32,939 nucleotides of DNA, taken from Litchfieldella qijiaojingensis (GTDB lineage Bacteria; Pseudomonadota; Gammaproteobacteria; Pseudomonadales; Halomonadaceae). Of the stretch, positions 11,482 through 21,590 are shown in pieces. The stretch's first letter is position 1. The number at the start of each line of letters is the position of its first letter. A program made the translations under genes and the position numbers. The stretch covers positions 1 through 32,939 of the forward strand of contig NZ_BMXS01000033.1 of NCBI RefSeq assembly GCF_014651875.1. The letters run 5' to 3'. Below the pieces are notes generated by a model. That model did not search any database. It saw nothing but the letters and a program-made list of their open reading frames with translations, and was not told the DNA's origin.

Positions 11482-12510
11482 TTAACCCTGGTTGGCGGCG
11501 CAGGATTCACGCGCTTCGAGGGCGGCCTCATAGACCTCGCGAGCCTGATCGAGGCCGCGCTCCTCCAGCCCGGCCAAGTAGTTGTCAATGCCGTCCTGAA
11601 GCGGCTTCTGCCAGTCGGGATGCTCCAGCGGAGCATCGACCACACGGATGGTATGCTCAGCGTCCTCGGCCTCCTGCTTGCCCTCCCGGTCTAGGCGATG
11701 GAACACCTCGCCGGCCTTCTCGGCCCACTTCATCCCGGAGTTGGCATCGATCACCGCTTGCTGCTCGGGGCTCAGGCGGTCATAGCTGCGCTGGCTCATG
11801 GTGGCGACGAAGATCAGCGAATAGAACGGCACCTGGGTGTGATATTCGACCAGCTCGTTGATACGGAAGCCCTTCAGCCCCTCCCACGGGAAGCTCAGGC
11901 CGTCGATCACCCCTCGCTGCATGGAGGTGTAGATATCCGGTGCCGGCATGCCGACAGGGTTGGCCCCCATGTTCTCGAGGATATCGCCAGCCACGGCAGT
12001 GGGACGGCGAATGCGCAGCCCCTCGAGGTCGGCAGGTGTCTGTACGTCGGTATCGATGGTGTGGATATAGCCTGGCCCGGTGGTGAACATGAACAGTGGT
12101 CGGGTATCCGCGTACTCCTCGTCCAGATGCCCATCATCGTAAAGCGTTTGTAGGATACAGGCGCCCTGCAGGGCGTTGTCGGAAACCCCGGGAAGCTCGA
12201 CGATCTGCGACAGAGGGAAACGCCCAGCCGTATAGCCCTGGGCGGTCAAGCCGATATCGGCGATACCGTTGACCACGGCCTCGTAGATATCGTCAGCCTT
12301 GGCCAGGGTGCCGGAGGGAAAATTCTGAACGCGCAGATCGCCACCGGACTCTTCCTCGACCGTCTTGGCCCAGACTTCGAAGATGTCCTGATTGATGCCC
12401 GACGCCCCGGGCCAGAAGTGCGCCATGCGCAGAGTGGTCGCGGAATGGGCGGTGGCTGACAGGCCGGCAATGGACAGCGCCACCAGACAATGGGACAGCG
12501 TGCGTTGCAT
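11482..12510 (-). CDS. dctP: TRAP transporter periplasmic substrate-binding protein (DctP family)
   Basis: 342-residue periplasmic solute-binding protein, first gene of the TRAP operon. A clear Sec signal peptide (MQRTLSHCLVALSIAGL then SATAHSA, cleavage after about residue 24) precedes the mature start TTLRMAHFWP. DctP landmarks are LRVQNFPSGTLAKADDIYEAV, the hinge-side segment ADLEGLRIRRPT with the conserved ligand-binding arginine, and QRGVIDGLSFPWEG. The start at 12510 is preceded by GAGGGAG. Its upstream region carries the pobA-like control element at 12620-12706. From that I infer uptake of 4-hydroxybenzoate or a related aromatic acid; classical C4-dicarboxylate specificity is possible but not favoured. 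Confidence 0.92.
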   Translation of the reverse strand: MQRTLSHCLVALSIAGLSATAHSATTLRMAHFWPGASGINQDIFEVWAKTVEEESGGDLRVQNFPSGTLAKADDIYEAVVNGIADIGLTAQGYTAGRFPLSQIVELPGVSDNALQGACILQTLYDDGHLDEEYADTRPLFMFTTGPGYIHTIDTDVQTPADLEGLRIRRPTAVAGDILENMGANPVGMPAPDIYTSMQRGVIDGLSFPWEGLKGFRINELVEYHTQVPFYSLIFVATMSQRSYDRLSPEQQAVIDANSGMKWAEKAGEVFHRLDREGKQEAEDAEHTIRVVDAPLEHPDWQKPLQDGIDNYLAGLEERGLDQAREVYEAALEARESCAANQG

Positions 12511-12619
12511 AGGGGACTCCCTCGTTATAGTTATCCGCTAATCTAGCAAGACCTCGTCCCCGGCGCCGCTACCCGTGCCGGGGGCAAGTCTCAGCGTAAT
12601 CGACACTGGGATTCGGTTA

Positions 12620-12706
12620 TTGCATTTTTGATCAAGGCTGCCCGACGAATAAGGCAAAATCACCACCATCCCTTGGACATTCCCAAGATATGACAACGAC
12701 TTTGGT
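12620..12706 (-). promoter_or_regulatory. TRAP operon control element matching the pobA promoter
   Basis: Plus-strand blocks in order: TTGCATTTTT (12620-12629), 20 bases, TAAGGCA (12650-12656), 15 bases, CTTGGACATTCCCAAGAT (12672-12689), 9 bases, ACTTTGGT (12699-12706). Every spacing equals that in the pobA/pobR region (8622-8708). The 18-base central block matches at 16 positions. Lies 110-196 bp upstream of the dctP start. Inferred to bind the same AraC-type regulator. Confidence 0.65.
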
Positions 12707-12798
12707 ATAGAGGACGCGCTGCCCGCCCTCCCCACTCTTCCGAGAGTCATGGAAGCTCTCTTTCAGGTAGCAGGCAGGAAGCATGCTCAAAGCAAAGC

Positions 12799-12827
12799 GC
12801 CGCGGCGGGATATCCTCCCACCGCGGC
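12799..12827 (-). terminator. Probable terminator of the nicX-to-symporter operon
   Basis: Stem-loop GCCGCGG/CCGCGGC continued inward by GGG/CCC across one mismatch, about 50 bp past the symporter stop. On the minus strand it is followed by a modest T-rich run (GCTTTGCTTTGAG). Stem strength is high; the T tract is imperfect. Confidence 0.65.
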
Positions 12828-12876
12828 ACTCATTCGTTATCGAGCCACTATTTCACTGTCAGGCTGCGATACCGAC

Positions 12877-14400
12877 TCAGTGGCCTGCCTTGGCCTGCTG
12901 GAGCGGCGGCTCGGATACCACACCTGTAGCCTTGCGAATCCGCAATTGGCTCGATATCGCATCGAGGAACTCGTCGGCTCTCTCTTCCGGCGCCTTGCTC
13001 ATCATGCTCACGCCGACGAACAGCACGCTGGAAACGAAGATGCCCCAAATGCCAGCCGGCAGACCCAGGAAGGAGTTGCCGATGGCATAGACGAACAGCA
13101 CGAAGGCAGCGGTACCGATGACACTGACCAAGGCCCCGGCGGCAGTACCGCGCTTCCAGTAGAAGGCACCGATGATCGCCGGAACCACGGCCACCAGACC
13201 AGAGGAAGCGGCTACCGACAGCACGGCGATCAGGTCGAGCTGCAATTCGGCGAAGCCGAGCGCCATCAGGGCGATCACCGGAATCACCACCTTGCCGACG
13301 ATCAGCTGACGCTTTTCGCTCGTGCCTGGCTTGACGTTGGCATAGACGTCACGCGCCAACATCGAGGAGAGCGTGAGCATGATCGAATCGATGGTGGAAA
13401 CCGCGGCGGCCATGATGCCGATCATCACGATCACCCCGAGAATCGGTGGGACATGCACGGAACCGAGCAGCGTCGGGGTAGCCAGGTCAGCGCTTTCCAG
13501 CCCAGGGAAGGCCGCCAGCGCCGAGAAGCCCCACAACACCGAGACCAGGGTATAGATGAAACCGAACACCAGGAAGCCGAGCAACATCTGACGCATCGAG
13601 CGCAGCGATGCCGGCATGAACAGGCGTTGACTGACCTGCGGGTTGGAGAGGCTGAAGAAGAACCAGGGAATGGTCAGCCCCAGGAAGGTGACGAAACTGA
13701 ACAGACCACTGCCCGGCACCGTCAGCGACTGCGGGTGCTCGGTAGCCAGGGTATCGAACAGGGCACCGAAGCCACCCAACCCCTGGATGACCAACAGGGC
13801 GACCAGCGTCGACGCCACCACCATCATGATCGCCTGCAGTGAGTCGGTCCACATCACCGAGCGAATGCCCGCCACATAGGAGAAGAAGATGGCGATGGCG
13901 GTAGCCAGTATCACCCCGGTGGTAAAGGGAATCGCACCGCCCGTCGTGCCCTGGAGCAGGTAACCGACCCCGGCGAGTTGTACCGCGGCATAAGGAATCA
14001 GGAACAGGCAACTGGCAATGGATACCGCCATGGCGACGTTCTTGCTGTCGTAGCGATGGCCGAGCATCTCACTGGGCGTGACGAAGCCGAACTTCTTGCC
14101 GACTGCCCAGAATTTCGGACCGAAGATCGCCACCAGCGACACGCCAGCGAAATAGATGATCTCGAAGCCCAGCGCGCCGACGCCGCCCGCATAGGTCAAG
14201 CCGGCAAGCCCGACCATCATGAAGGCACTATAGGTCGTGGCACTGTAACTGAGTGCGGAGACGAAGCCATTCATTTGCCGGTTGCCAAGGAAATAACCCG
14301 ACATGTTGTCCTGCGACTTGCCCTGGCGGGACAGGATGGCAATGGCGATGGCGACCAGCAGGTAGATCGCCACCGACCACCAAATAAGCGACTCGGTCAT
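12877..14400 (-). CDS. Sodium:solute symporter (SSS family), probable nicotinate-pathway importer
   Basis: 507-residue integral membrane protein with about 13 predicted helices. SSS features are YFLGNRQMNGFVSALSYSATTYSAF in the first helices, the WTDSLQAIMM segment, and the Na2-site region (MAAAVSTIDSIMLTLSSM) with conserved Ser/Thr residues. The start at 14400 (MTESLIWW) has GAGGGGAA just upstream and follows the small membrane gene by 2 bp; a longer frame reaching 14568 runs over that gene and was rejected. It is the last gene of the operon that begins with nicX and nicA, so it probably imports nicotinate or a relative with sodium. P. putida uses an unrelated MFS carrier (NicT) for this job. 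Substrate is inferred from operon membership only. Confidence 0.88.
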   Translation of the reverse strand: MTESLIWWSVAIYLLVAIAIAILSRQGKSQDNMSGYFLGNRQMNGFVSALSYSATTYSAFMMVGLAGLTYAGGVGALGFEIIYFAGVSLVAIFGPKFWAVGKKFGFVTPSEMLGHRYDSKNVAMAVSIASCLFLIPYAAVQLAGVGYLLQGTTGGAIPFTTGVILATAIAIFFSYVAGIRSVMWTDSLQAIMMVVASTLVALLVIQGLGGFGALFDTLATEHPQSLTVPGSGLFSFVTFLGLTIPWFFFSLSNPQVSQRLFMPASLRSMRQMLLGFLVFGFIYTLVSVLWGFSALAAFPGLESADLATPTLLGSVHVPPILGVIVMIGIMAAAVSTIDSIMLTLSSMLARDVYANVKPGTSEKRQLIVGKVVIPVIALMALGFAELQLDLIAVLSVAASSGLVAVVPAIIGAFYWKRGTAAGALVSVIGTAAFVLFVYAIGNSFLGLPAGIWGIFVSSVLFVGVSMMSKAPEERADEFLDAISSQLRIRKATGVVSEPPLQQAKAGH

Positions 14401-14402
14401 GA

Positions 14403-14582
14403 TCATTTCCCCTCGAAGTCTTTTGTTATGAAGACATTCAGTGCAATTACGGCCAGACCGGCGACGGTCCAGAACAGGAAGCTTCCATACCACGCTTGCA
14501 CGTCGGTCAGCAGGGTGTAGGGGACCAGGTAGCAGAGCAGCACCACCGCCCATACCAGCCATACCCATTTACTTCGTTGCAT
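14403..14582 (-). CDS. Small membrane protein, probable accessory subunit of the adjacent symporter
   Basis: 59-residue protein with two predicted membrane helices (about 6-24 and 33-53) joined by a short loop (LLTDVQAWYGS) and ending in a charged tail (KDFEGK). ATG 14582 has a good ribosome site (GAGGTGG), and the stop lies 2 bp from the symporter start, so the two are translationally linked. Small two-helix proteins encoded directly before SSS symporters are a recurrent arrangement (YhdT/PanF-like and DUF3311-like partners), but the family here is not certain from sequence. An ATG at 14660 would add 26 residues without a ribosome site. Role in symporter assembly or function is inferred. Confidence 0.8.
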   Translation of the reverse strand: MQRSKWVWLVWAVVLLCYLVPYTLLTDVQAWYGSFLFWTVAGLAVIALNVFITKDFEGK

Positions 14583-14660
14583 GTTCCACCTCGTCTTGTT
14601 GGTAGCGTCAGAGTGGGGAATTTTTCGCCATGGTTCGTGGCGAAAATCGGTCTTACGCAC

Positions 14661-17600
14661 TTACCCGTGCGTCTTGTTATCGTCCTTGCGGATTTGCGAC
14701 ACGCGTTCGGCGACCCCCGACCAGGCAGGTTCCCCGGGTGCAAAGCGGGCCCGGAGGTACTCGACCAGGGTCGTCACCTGGGAATCGCTGAAGCTGTCGG
14801 CGAAGCCCGGCATCTCGCCGATGCCGGAAACGTTAGTGGCGTGCACGCCGCCAAGAATCGACTGGATGACATTGTCGGGGCGTTCGCTATACAGGTTGGT
14901 GTTGAGTGCCAGAGAAACCTTGGCCTGGGTGAACGACGGCAGCCCTGTGTCGACATGACAGGAAGCACAGGCACCATCGAACAGTCGCTCGCCGGCTTCC
15001 ATGCCGGACGTGCTCGCCGCCGAGCGAGCCACCAACTGCTGTGCCTGGCTGCGAGCATCGTCGGTATCGTTTACCGAGGCGTCCATCTGGGCCGCCACAT
15101 AGTGGGCGATAGCACGTACATCGGACTCCGGAAGCTCGCCGAGCCCCGCCACCACCGGCGCCATCGGCCCCGATGCCACACCATGCAGTTCGGACTCACC
15201 GCCGCGCAGGTATCGATACAGCGCTTCCTCGCTCCAGGGAATCGGTGAACGGGACAGGGCGTTGAGAGGCGGCGCCTCCCATCCCTCCACCAGGGCGCCA
15301 GCCAGGTAGCGTTCGCCGCCCTGCTCGGCACCCAGGACATTGCGTGGCGAATGGCAGGCACTACAGTGCCCAAGCCCTTCGGCAAGATAGGCACCGCGAT
15401 TGTACAGATCGCTTCGCGACGGATCGGGCCGGAAGGGGGCGGCATCGTGATACAGAGCATTCCAGCCGGCCATCAACGCACGCATGTTGAATGGGAACGA
15501 CAGTTCGTTGGCCGGAGGCTCCGCACTGACCGCGGGCTGTGCCATCAGGTAGGCATAGAGTGCCTGCATGTCGGCGTCGCTGGTCTTGGCGAAGGCCGTG
15601 TAGGGAAAAGCCGGATACAGATGCCGACCATCGCGGCTGATACCGTGACGCATGGCTCGCTCGAAGGCGGCATAGGACCAGTTGCCGATGCCGGTTGCCT
15701 CGTCAGGCGTGATGTTGGTGCTATAGAGCGTGCCGAAGGGCGTATCGAAGGCCCTGCCGCCGGCATTGTCGATACCGCCTTGGCCGGTATGGCAAACGGC
15801 GCAGTCGCCCGCCTCGGCGACCAGCCGTCCCCGTTCGATAGTCTCGGCGGAATACAGATTGGCGGCAGGCCGGGCCACCGGCGCGATAGGCGACTTCCAG
15901 GGCCATAACATGGCAGCCGCTCCTGCCGTCGCCACCGCCGCCCCGGCGAGCCAGCGCCAGCGCCAGCGCGATAGGCGCCGTCCGGCTGTCGCCTCGCTAC
16001 CACTTGTCCCGCACTCACCCTGCAAGGCCTGGCGTACCCGGGGAGCAGTAAAGGGAGGCTGGCGGAAACGCACACCGGTGGCATCGAAGAGCGCATTGGC
16101 AATTACCGCGACACCGGGCGAGAGATCCGCTTCATCCAATGGCGACAAGGCTGACACCTGCTCACCATCGCTGCCCTTCATTGGAGTGGAACAAGGTGCC
16201 CTGGCAACATCCCGGGTCTCGGCTGTCAACTTGCTCTGACTCTCACCACCCCCATTCTCACCCCATTCGTCGAAGCTCGGCTCCCTGGCCAGCAATGGCC
16301 TGGCCACGCCCAGGACCCGCTGCTGCAATATCTCCTGTAACTGCGCTGTATCGACCAAGGGACCGGAGTCCTGACCAACCACCAGGCGGGTCAGGCTCAC
16401 GTCGCCGGTAATCCGGTTGACTTCGATATCGGCAATCCACGCCGAACGAACGCCTTCGTCGATACGTCCATGCCGATCAGGCAATTGTGCATAGGCGAAG
16501 CCGCGGCCACGGTTCACATCCGCACTCAATCCCTCTTCGTTGGCCTTGGTCGGCCAAACCCATCCAGCGCGCCGGGTCACCGACTCGATCAGCTCCACGC
16601 CACGCCGATCGTCAAGATGGCGCAGGCGCAATGCCACGGGGTCCTGGCCGCTTGTCCGAGCCACTTCATCGAGAAAGGATTCCCTGGCGAAGCCATGCTG
16701 CAATTCGAGAACGCCATCATCGCCATGGACTTCCCGCGACACACCGGGCGCCGCGAGACGCTGGTCGCGGAAGGTATAAGGAGAGAACGGCGGCGATACC
16801 GGTTCGCTGGTCGCGCCATCATCATGACGCTGAGTGTCGAGCACGCCACTCAGCCATAGCGCCACCACTGGCGTATCGCTGCCGGCAAGTTCCTGGCGAT
16901 TGCGGTATCGCTCGATCGCACCTTGCGCATTCAGTTCGGCACTGACAGCAATGCGCTGGGCCTGGCCAAGAGATTCGACATCGCGCACATAACTGGCATC
17001 CAACCACACGGCGACCGGGCGCCCCACGGCCCTGGACATCAGGGTCGCATCGGCAGCGGCATCGTCGCCGCAGTGCCTTCCGATGCCGGAGGCCTGGGCC
17101 GTGCAGTGTAGATCGATGGTCTCCTGGGGCAGCCCGGTGAGTGCCATCAAGTCGCGTTTGAGCAGGGTCGGCGTCGCCGTCGGTCCCCAGACATCGAGCC
17201 GATCATGGGCATGATCGGCGACGACCCAGCCTGGCTCATCGCCCCAACGCATGCGGCTTGGCCAGCCATAGTGCCGTGTTAGATACCTACCTTGCGGCGC
17301 AGCCGTTTCGACAGTGTTCCCGCTGTGCCGCGAAGATTCCGCTTCCAACGCTCGACCTCGCGGGGGACTATCACCCGTGGCCGTCAACGGCTGCCACTCC
17401 AGATGCAATCGCCGAGCCGCTTCGCGCGCCGCTTGCAGACTGGTGGCCACGACACCCACGAAGTTGCCCTCAATCACGACCTCGATTCGACCCGGTAGCG
17501 CCGCAACGCTATTACGATCCACACCCAGCAGACGAGAACAGACAAAAGTGCCGTCACGTAGCCGGTAGACGGGTGGGCGAATCACGACCCCGAAGCGCCC

Positions 17601-17666
17601 CTCGCCGCCGAGCGACCCGGGTCGCCGATCGATACCTGTCGGGCGTCGAGACGCGGAGCCGTTCAT
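14661..17666 (-). CDS. nicB: NicB-like membrane cytochrome subunit: degenerate molybdopterin domain fused to a tri-haem cytochrome c
   Basis: 1001 residues in three parts. Residues 26-550 are homologous to the molybdenum subunit of the xanthine dehydrogenase family but are degenerate. The first ~200 residues of that subunit are absent, the GTQ loop is replaced (WGPTATPT), the substrate-loop motif is altered and the GVGE active-site motif is reduced to PLDE (Glu512). A single membrane segment follows at 571-590, preceded by RRLSRWRWRW, which predicts a cytoplasmic N-terminus and periplasmic C-terminus. Residues ~600-1001 carry three c-haem sites: CAVCH 622-626, CSACH 768-772 and CASCH 900-904. 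ATG 17666 overlaps the nicA stop (ATGA) and has GAGGGGGAG upstream. Likely role: passing electrons from nicotinate hydroxylation to the respiratory chain. Catalysis would need the separate subunit at 23714-25984. Confidence 0.85.
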   Translation of the reverse strand: MNGSASRRPTGIDRRPGSLGGEGRFGVVIRPPVYRLRDGTFVCSRLLGVDRNSVAALPGRIEVVIEGNFVGVVATSLQAAREAARRLHLEWQPLTATGDSPPRGRALEAESSRHSGNTVETAAPQGRYLTRHYGWPSRMRWGDEPGWVVADHAHDRLDVWGPTATPTLLKRDLMALTGLPQETIDLHCTAQASGIGRHCGDDAAADATLMSRAVGRPVAVWLDASYVRDVESLGQAQRIAVSAELNAQGAIERYRNRQELAGSDTPVVALWLSGVLDTQRHDDGATSEPVSPPFSPYTFRDQRLAAPGVSREVHGDDGVLELQHGFARESFLDEVARTSGQDPVALRLRHLDDRRGVELIESVTRRAGWVWPTKANEEGLSADVNRGRGFAYAQLPDRHGRIDEGVRSAWIADIEVNRITGDVSLTRLVVGQDSGPLVDTAQLQEILQQRVLGVARPLLAREPSFDEWGENGGGESQSKLTAETRDVARAPCSTPMKGSDGEQVSALSPLDEADLSPGVAVIANALFDATGVRFRQPPFTAPRVRQALQGECGTSGSEATAGRRLSRWRWRWLAGAAVATAGAAAMLWPWKSPIAPVARPAANLYSAETIERGRLVAEAGDCAVCHTGQGGIDNAGGRAFDTPFGTLYSTNITPDEATGIGNWSYAAFERAMRHGISRDGRHLYPAFPYTAFAKTSDADMQALYAYLMAQPAVSAEPPANELSFPFNMRALMAGWNALYHDAAPFRPDPSRSDLYNRGAYLAEGLGHCSACHSPRNVLGAEQGGERYLAGALVEGWEAPPLNALSRSPIPWSEEALYRYLRGGESELHGVASGPMAPVVAGLGELPESDVRAIAHYVAAQMDASVNDTDDARSQAQQLVARSAASTSGMEAGERLFDGACASCHVDTGLPSFTQAKVSLALNTNLYSERPDNVIQSILGGVHATNVSGIGEMPGFADSFSDSQVTTLVEYLRARFAPGEPAWSGVAERVSQIRKDDNKTHG

Positions 17667-18145
17667 ACGCACTCCCCCTCATCGTCATGACCGGCGGCCC
17701 GATAGGCGGCCTTGAGGATTTCGACATGCGTGCCGCAGCGACACAGGTTGTGCTCGAGAGCGGCACGAATCGCCTGTTTGGAGGGATGAGGATCGTGATT
17801 GAGCAACGCACGCACACTCATGATCATGCCATTGAGGCAATAACCGCATTGCGCCGCCTGCTCCTCGATGAAGGCGACCTGCACCGGGTCCAGCCCTTCG
17901 GCCGTTGCCAACCCTTCGAGCGTTGTCACCTCATGACCAACAACGGCCGCTACCGGTAACACACAGGCACGTGCCGCCAGGCCGTCGACCAGCACAGTGC
18001 AGGCACCGCACTCGCCCAGGCCGCAACCGTACTTGGGCCCGTTCAGCGCCAAGTCATTGCGCAGCACATGCAGCAGGGTGGTTTCCGGCGCCACCGCGAT
18101 GCGGTGAGACTGCCGATTGACGGTCAGGGTCAGCGTTCGTGTCAT
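17663..18145 (-). CDS. nicA: NicA, nicotinate dehydrogenase [2Fe-2S] small subunit
   Basis: 160-residue iron-sulfur subunit of the molybdenum hydroxylase that converts nicotinate to 6-hydroxynicotinate. The N-terminal plant-ferredoxin-type cluster uses Cys41, 46, 49 and 61 (GCGLGECGACTVLVDG ... ACVLP). The C-terminal helical cluster uses Cys100, 103, 134 and 136 (QCGYCLNGM ... NLCRCGTH). All eight ligands are intact and the length is normal for the family. It lies 47 bp after nicX and overlaps the cytochrome gene by ATGA. I see no strong Shine-Dalgarno sequence before ATG 18145. In P. putida nicA sits directly before a full-length nicB; here the gene that follows encodes the degenerate copy. 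Confidence 0.93.
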   Translation of the reverse strand: MTRTLTLTVNRQSHRIAVAPETTLLHVLRNDLALNGPKYGCGLGECGACTVLVDGLAARACVLPVAAVVGHEVTTLEGLATAEGLDPVQVAFIEEQAAQCGYCLNGMIMSVRALLNHDPHPSKQAIRAALEHNLCRCGTHVEILKAAYRAAGHDDEGECV

Positions 18146-18192
18146 GGGGATTCTGGTCGTTGTTGTTGGCTTTAGCCCCCAATGGGAGCGGG

Positions 18193-19251
18193 TCAGGTCT
18201 CGATACGCGACGCCTCCGGCGCGACCACGTCACCCTCCACCACTACCGCCTGGTCGTCCAGGTAGACCGAGCAGTGGCGCATGGGGATATCCATGTGGCA
18301 CGGCGTGTTGCGTGGCCCACCGACCTCAGTATTGGGACCGGTGGAGAACAGGAAGTTGCCGTAGAAGGCTCGTGCATCCATGCCAATGGCATCGTTCTTG
18401 TCATGCAAGCCCAAGGCCGTCCATTGCGCGCGGGGCTGCAGCCCCCAACCGATGTGCGAAATGGCATACACATCGGGATCCTTGAAGTGGGCCATGTACT
18501 CGCGCAGGTACTCGGCATCGAAACCGCCATGGATACGGCGGATGAACCCCTCCTCGATCTCCAGCGTCACCGGTTTGTCACGCACGTAGGTCTTGAAGGG
18601 CAACAGGATATCGCCGACATCAAGTACCAACTTGCCCTCGGCGCTGCCTTCATTGGGCCACGAGAACAGGAAACCGCTCGGCCAGTGGTCCCAGCGACCC
18701 GGTTCATCGGCGAAGCCGTATTCGGTCACCACCGGATATTGTCCCAAGCTGGCGCGGAAGTCGGTCCCGGCTGCGGATGTCACCCTGAAGCTCTCGGCCG
18801 CTTCAAAGGGCTGACGCGCCGCCTCGACCCGCCGCTTGTCGTCCTCACTGGGCAGCATTCGCGCCAGCATCTCGGGCGGCTCTACGGCCAGCAGGATGCG
18901 GGTGCCGGACTCGAGAATCGCCTCCTGCTCCGGCGAATGCAGCAACATCATGGTATCGACCACCAGGTCGGCCGCCATCAACGCCTGCTGCGCCGCCGGA
19001 TGGCCGGTCAGGGCAGTGTGGCCGACATAGGCCGTCAGGTCGTTGCCCATGGCCGTACGATGGTTGAAGGCCGGCAATTCGACGGCATAGGCCTTGGCCC
19101 CGAGACGATAAGACGCCTCCATGGCGGCCGTGACGATGAAGGGGTTGGAGTAGTGGCTCTTGAGCACCGCAACACTCTGGGTTTCATCCACCCGTGACAG
19201 CTTCAACACGTGTTCGAAGTGCTGGGTCAACTCGCTCTGACTAACTGGCAT
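18193..19251 (-). CDS. nicX: NicX, 2,5-dihydroxypyridine 5,6-dioxygenase
   Basis: 352-residue Fe(II) extradiol-type dioxygenase of the M29-peptidase-like fold. It opens the ring of 2,5-dihydroxypyridine to N-formylmaleamate. The protein closely resembles P. putida NicX along its length (FEHVLKLSRVDETQSVAVLKS, YAVELPAFNH, SHIGWGLQPRAQWTA, FSTGPNTEVGG). Candidate metal ligands are His266 in SHIGWG and His319/Asp321 in PCHMDIP, one residue offset from those reported for P. putida (265, 318, 320, from memory). ATG 19251 is preceded by AAGGTGA. It is the first gene of the minus-strand operon, facing nicC across a 343-bp control region. In P. putida nicX is followed by nicR, whereas here nicA follows. 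Confidence 0.96.
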   Translation of the reverse strand: MPVSQSELTQHFEHVLKLSRVDETQSVAVLKSHYSNPFIVTAAMEASYRLGAKAYAVELPAFNHRTAMGNDLTAYVGHTALTGHPAAQQALMAADLVVDTMMLLHSPEQEAILESGTRILLAVEPPEMLARMLPSEDDKRRVEAARQPFEAAESFRVTSAAGTDFRASLGQYPVVTEYGFADEPGRWDHWPSGFLFSWPNEGSAEGKLVLDVGDILLPFKTYVRDKPVTLEIEEGFIRRIHGGFDAEYLREYMAHFKDPDVYAISHIGWGLQPRAQWTALGLHDKNDAIGMDARAFYGNFLFSTGPNTEVGGPRNTPCHMDIPMRHCSVYLDDQAVVVEGDVVAPEASRIET

Positions 19252-19314
19252 CTTGTCACCTTTTCATTGCGCTCCGCACCAGCAAGGTGCAGGTCTCTCT
19301 TTGATTTGTAATTT

Positions 19315-19327
19315 ATGGTGCATACGC
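19315..19327. promoter_or_regulatory. NicR-like operator half/full site, nicX side
   Basis: ATGGTGCATACGC, differing at one base from the first 13 bases of the nicC-side site (ATGGTGTATACGT...) apart from its last base. It lies about 65-75 bp upstream of the nicX start. Inferred from similarity to the palindrome at 23633-23652. Confidence 0.5.
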
Positions 19328-19345
19328 TTTTTAGTTGAGGTGTTT

Positions 19346-19360
19346 ACAACGTATAGCACT
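19346..19360. promoter_or_regulatory. NicR-like operator site, nicX side, inverted orientation
   Basis: ACAACGTATAGCACT. Its reverse complement shares TATACGTTGT with the nicC-side site at 19501-19516. Lies about 95-110 bp upstream of nicX. Tentative. Confidence 0.45.
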
Positions 19361-19489
19361 CTTTCCCAAGGACTGGCAAGAACGAATCAAGACCTCGAAA
19401 ACCACCTATAACACCACTATTAGTCACAACATCCTGTATTTTCAAGCGCCCCACCCTCACACACGACATTTATCAAAAGCAGTGCTTGA

Positions 19490-21576
<2,087 letters not shown>

Positions 21577-21590
21577 GGGAGTGCAGTGAC

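Larger units (their letters stand above)
12511..12876. other. 366-bp intergenic region: TRAP promoter side and symporter terminator side
   Basis: No credible gene. The left two thirds are AT-richer than the surroundings and hold the TRAP operon control element (12620-12706). The right third holds a GC-rich stem-loop (12799-12827) just past the end of the symporter gene. The short open frames here have no ribosome sites or recognisable sequence. Confidence 0.7.

Noticed and set aside
12538-12829. Two short minus-strand open frames in the TRAP upstream region
   Set aside because: They lie across the conserved promoter blocks and the terminator hairpin, lack ribosome sites and resemble nothing known.
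12880-13842. 320-codon plus-strand open frame opposite the nic symporter
   Set aside because: Antisense shadow of a membrane protein gene with low-complexity charged translation; no start signal.
14661-17666. Fused Mo/cytochrome gene as a pseudogene
   Set aside because: The frame is uninterrupted over 3 kb, is translationally coupled to nicA, and all three haem motifs and the anchor are intact, so it is more likely a repurposed subunit than a decaying gene.
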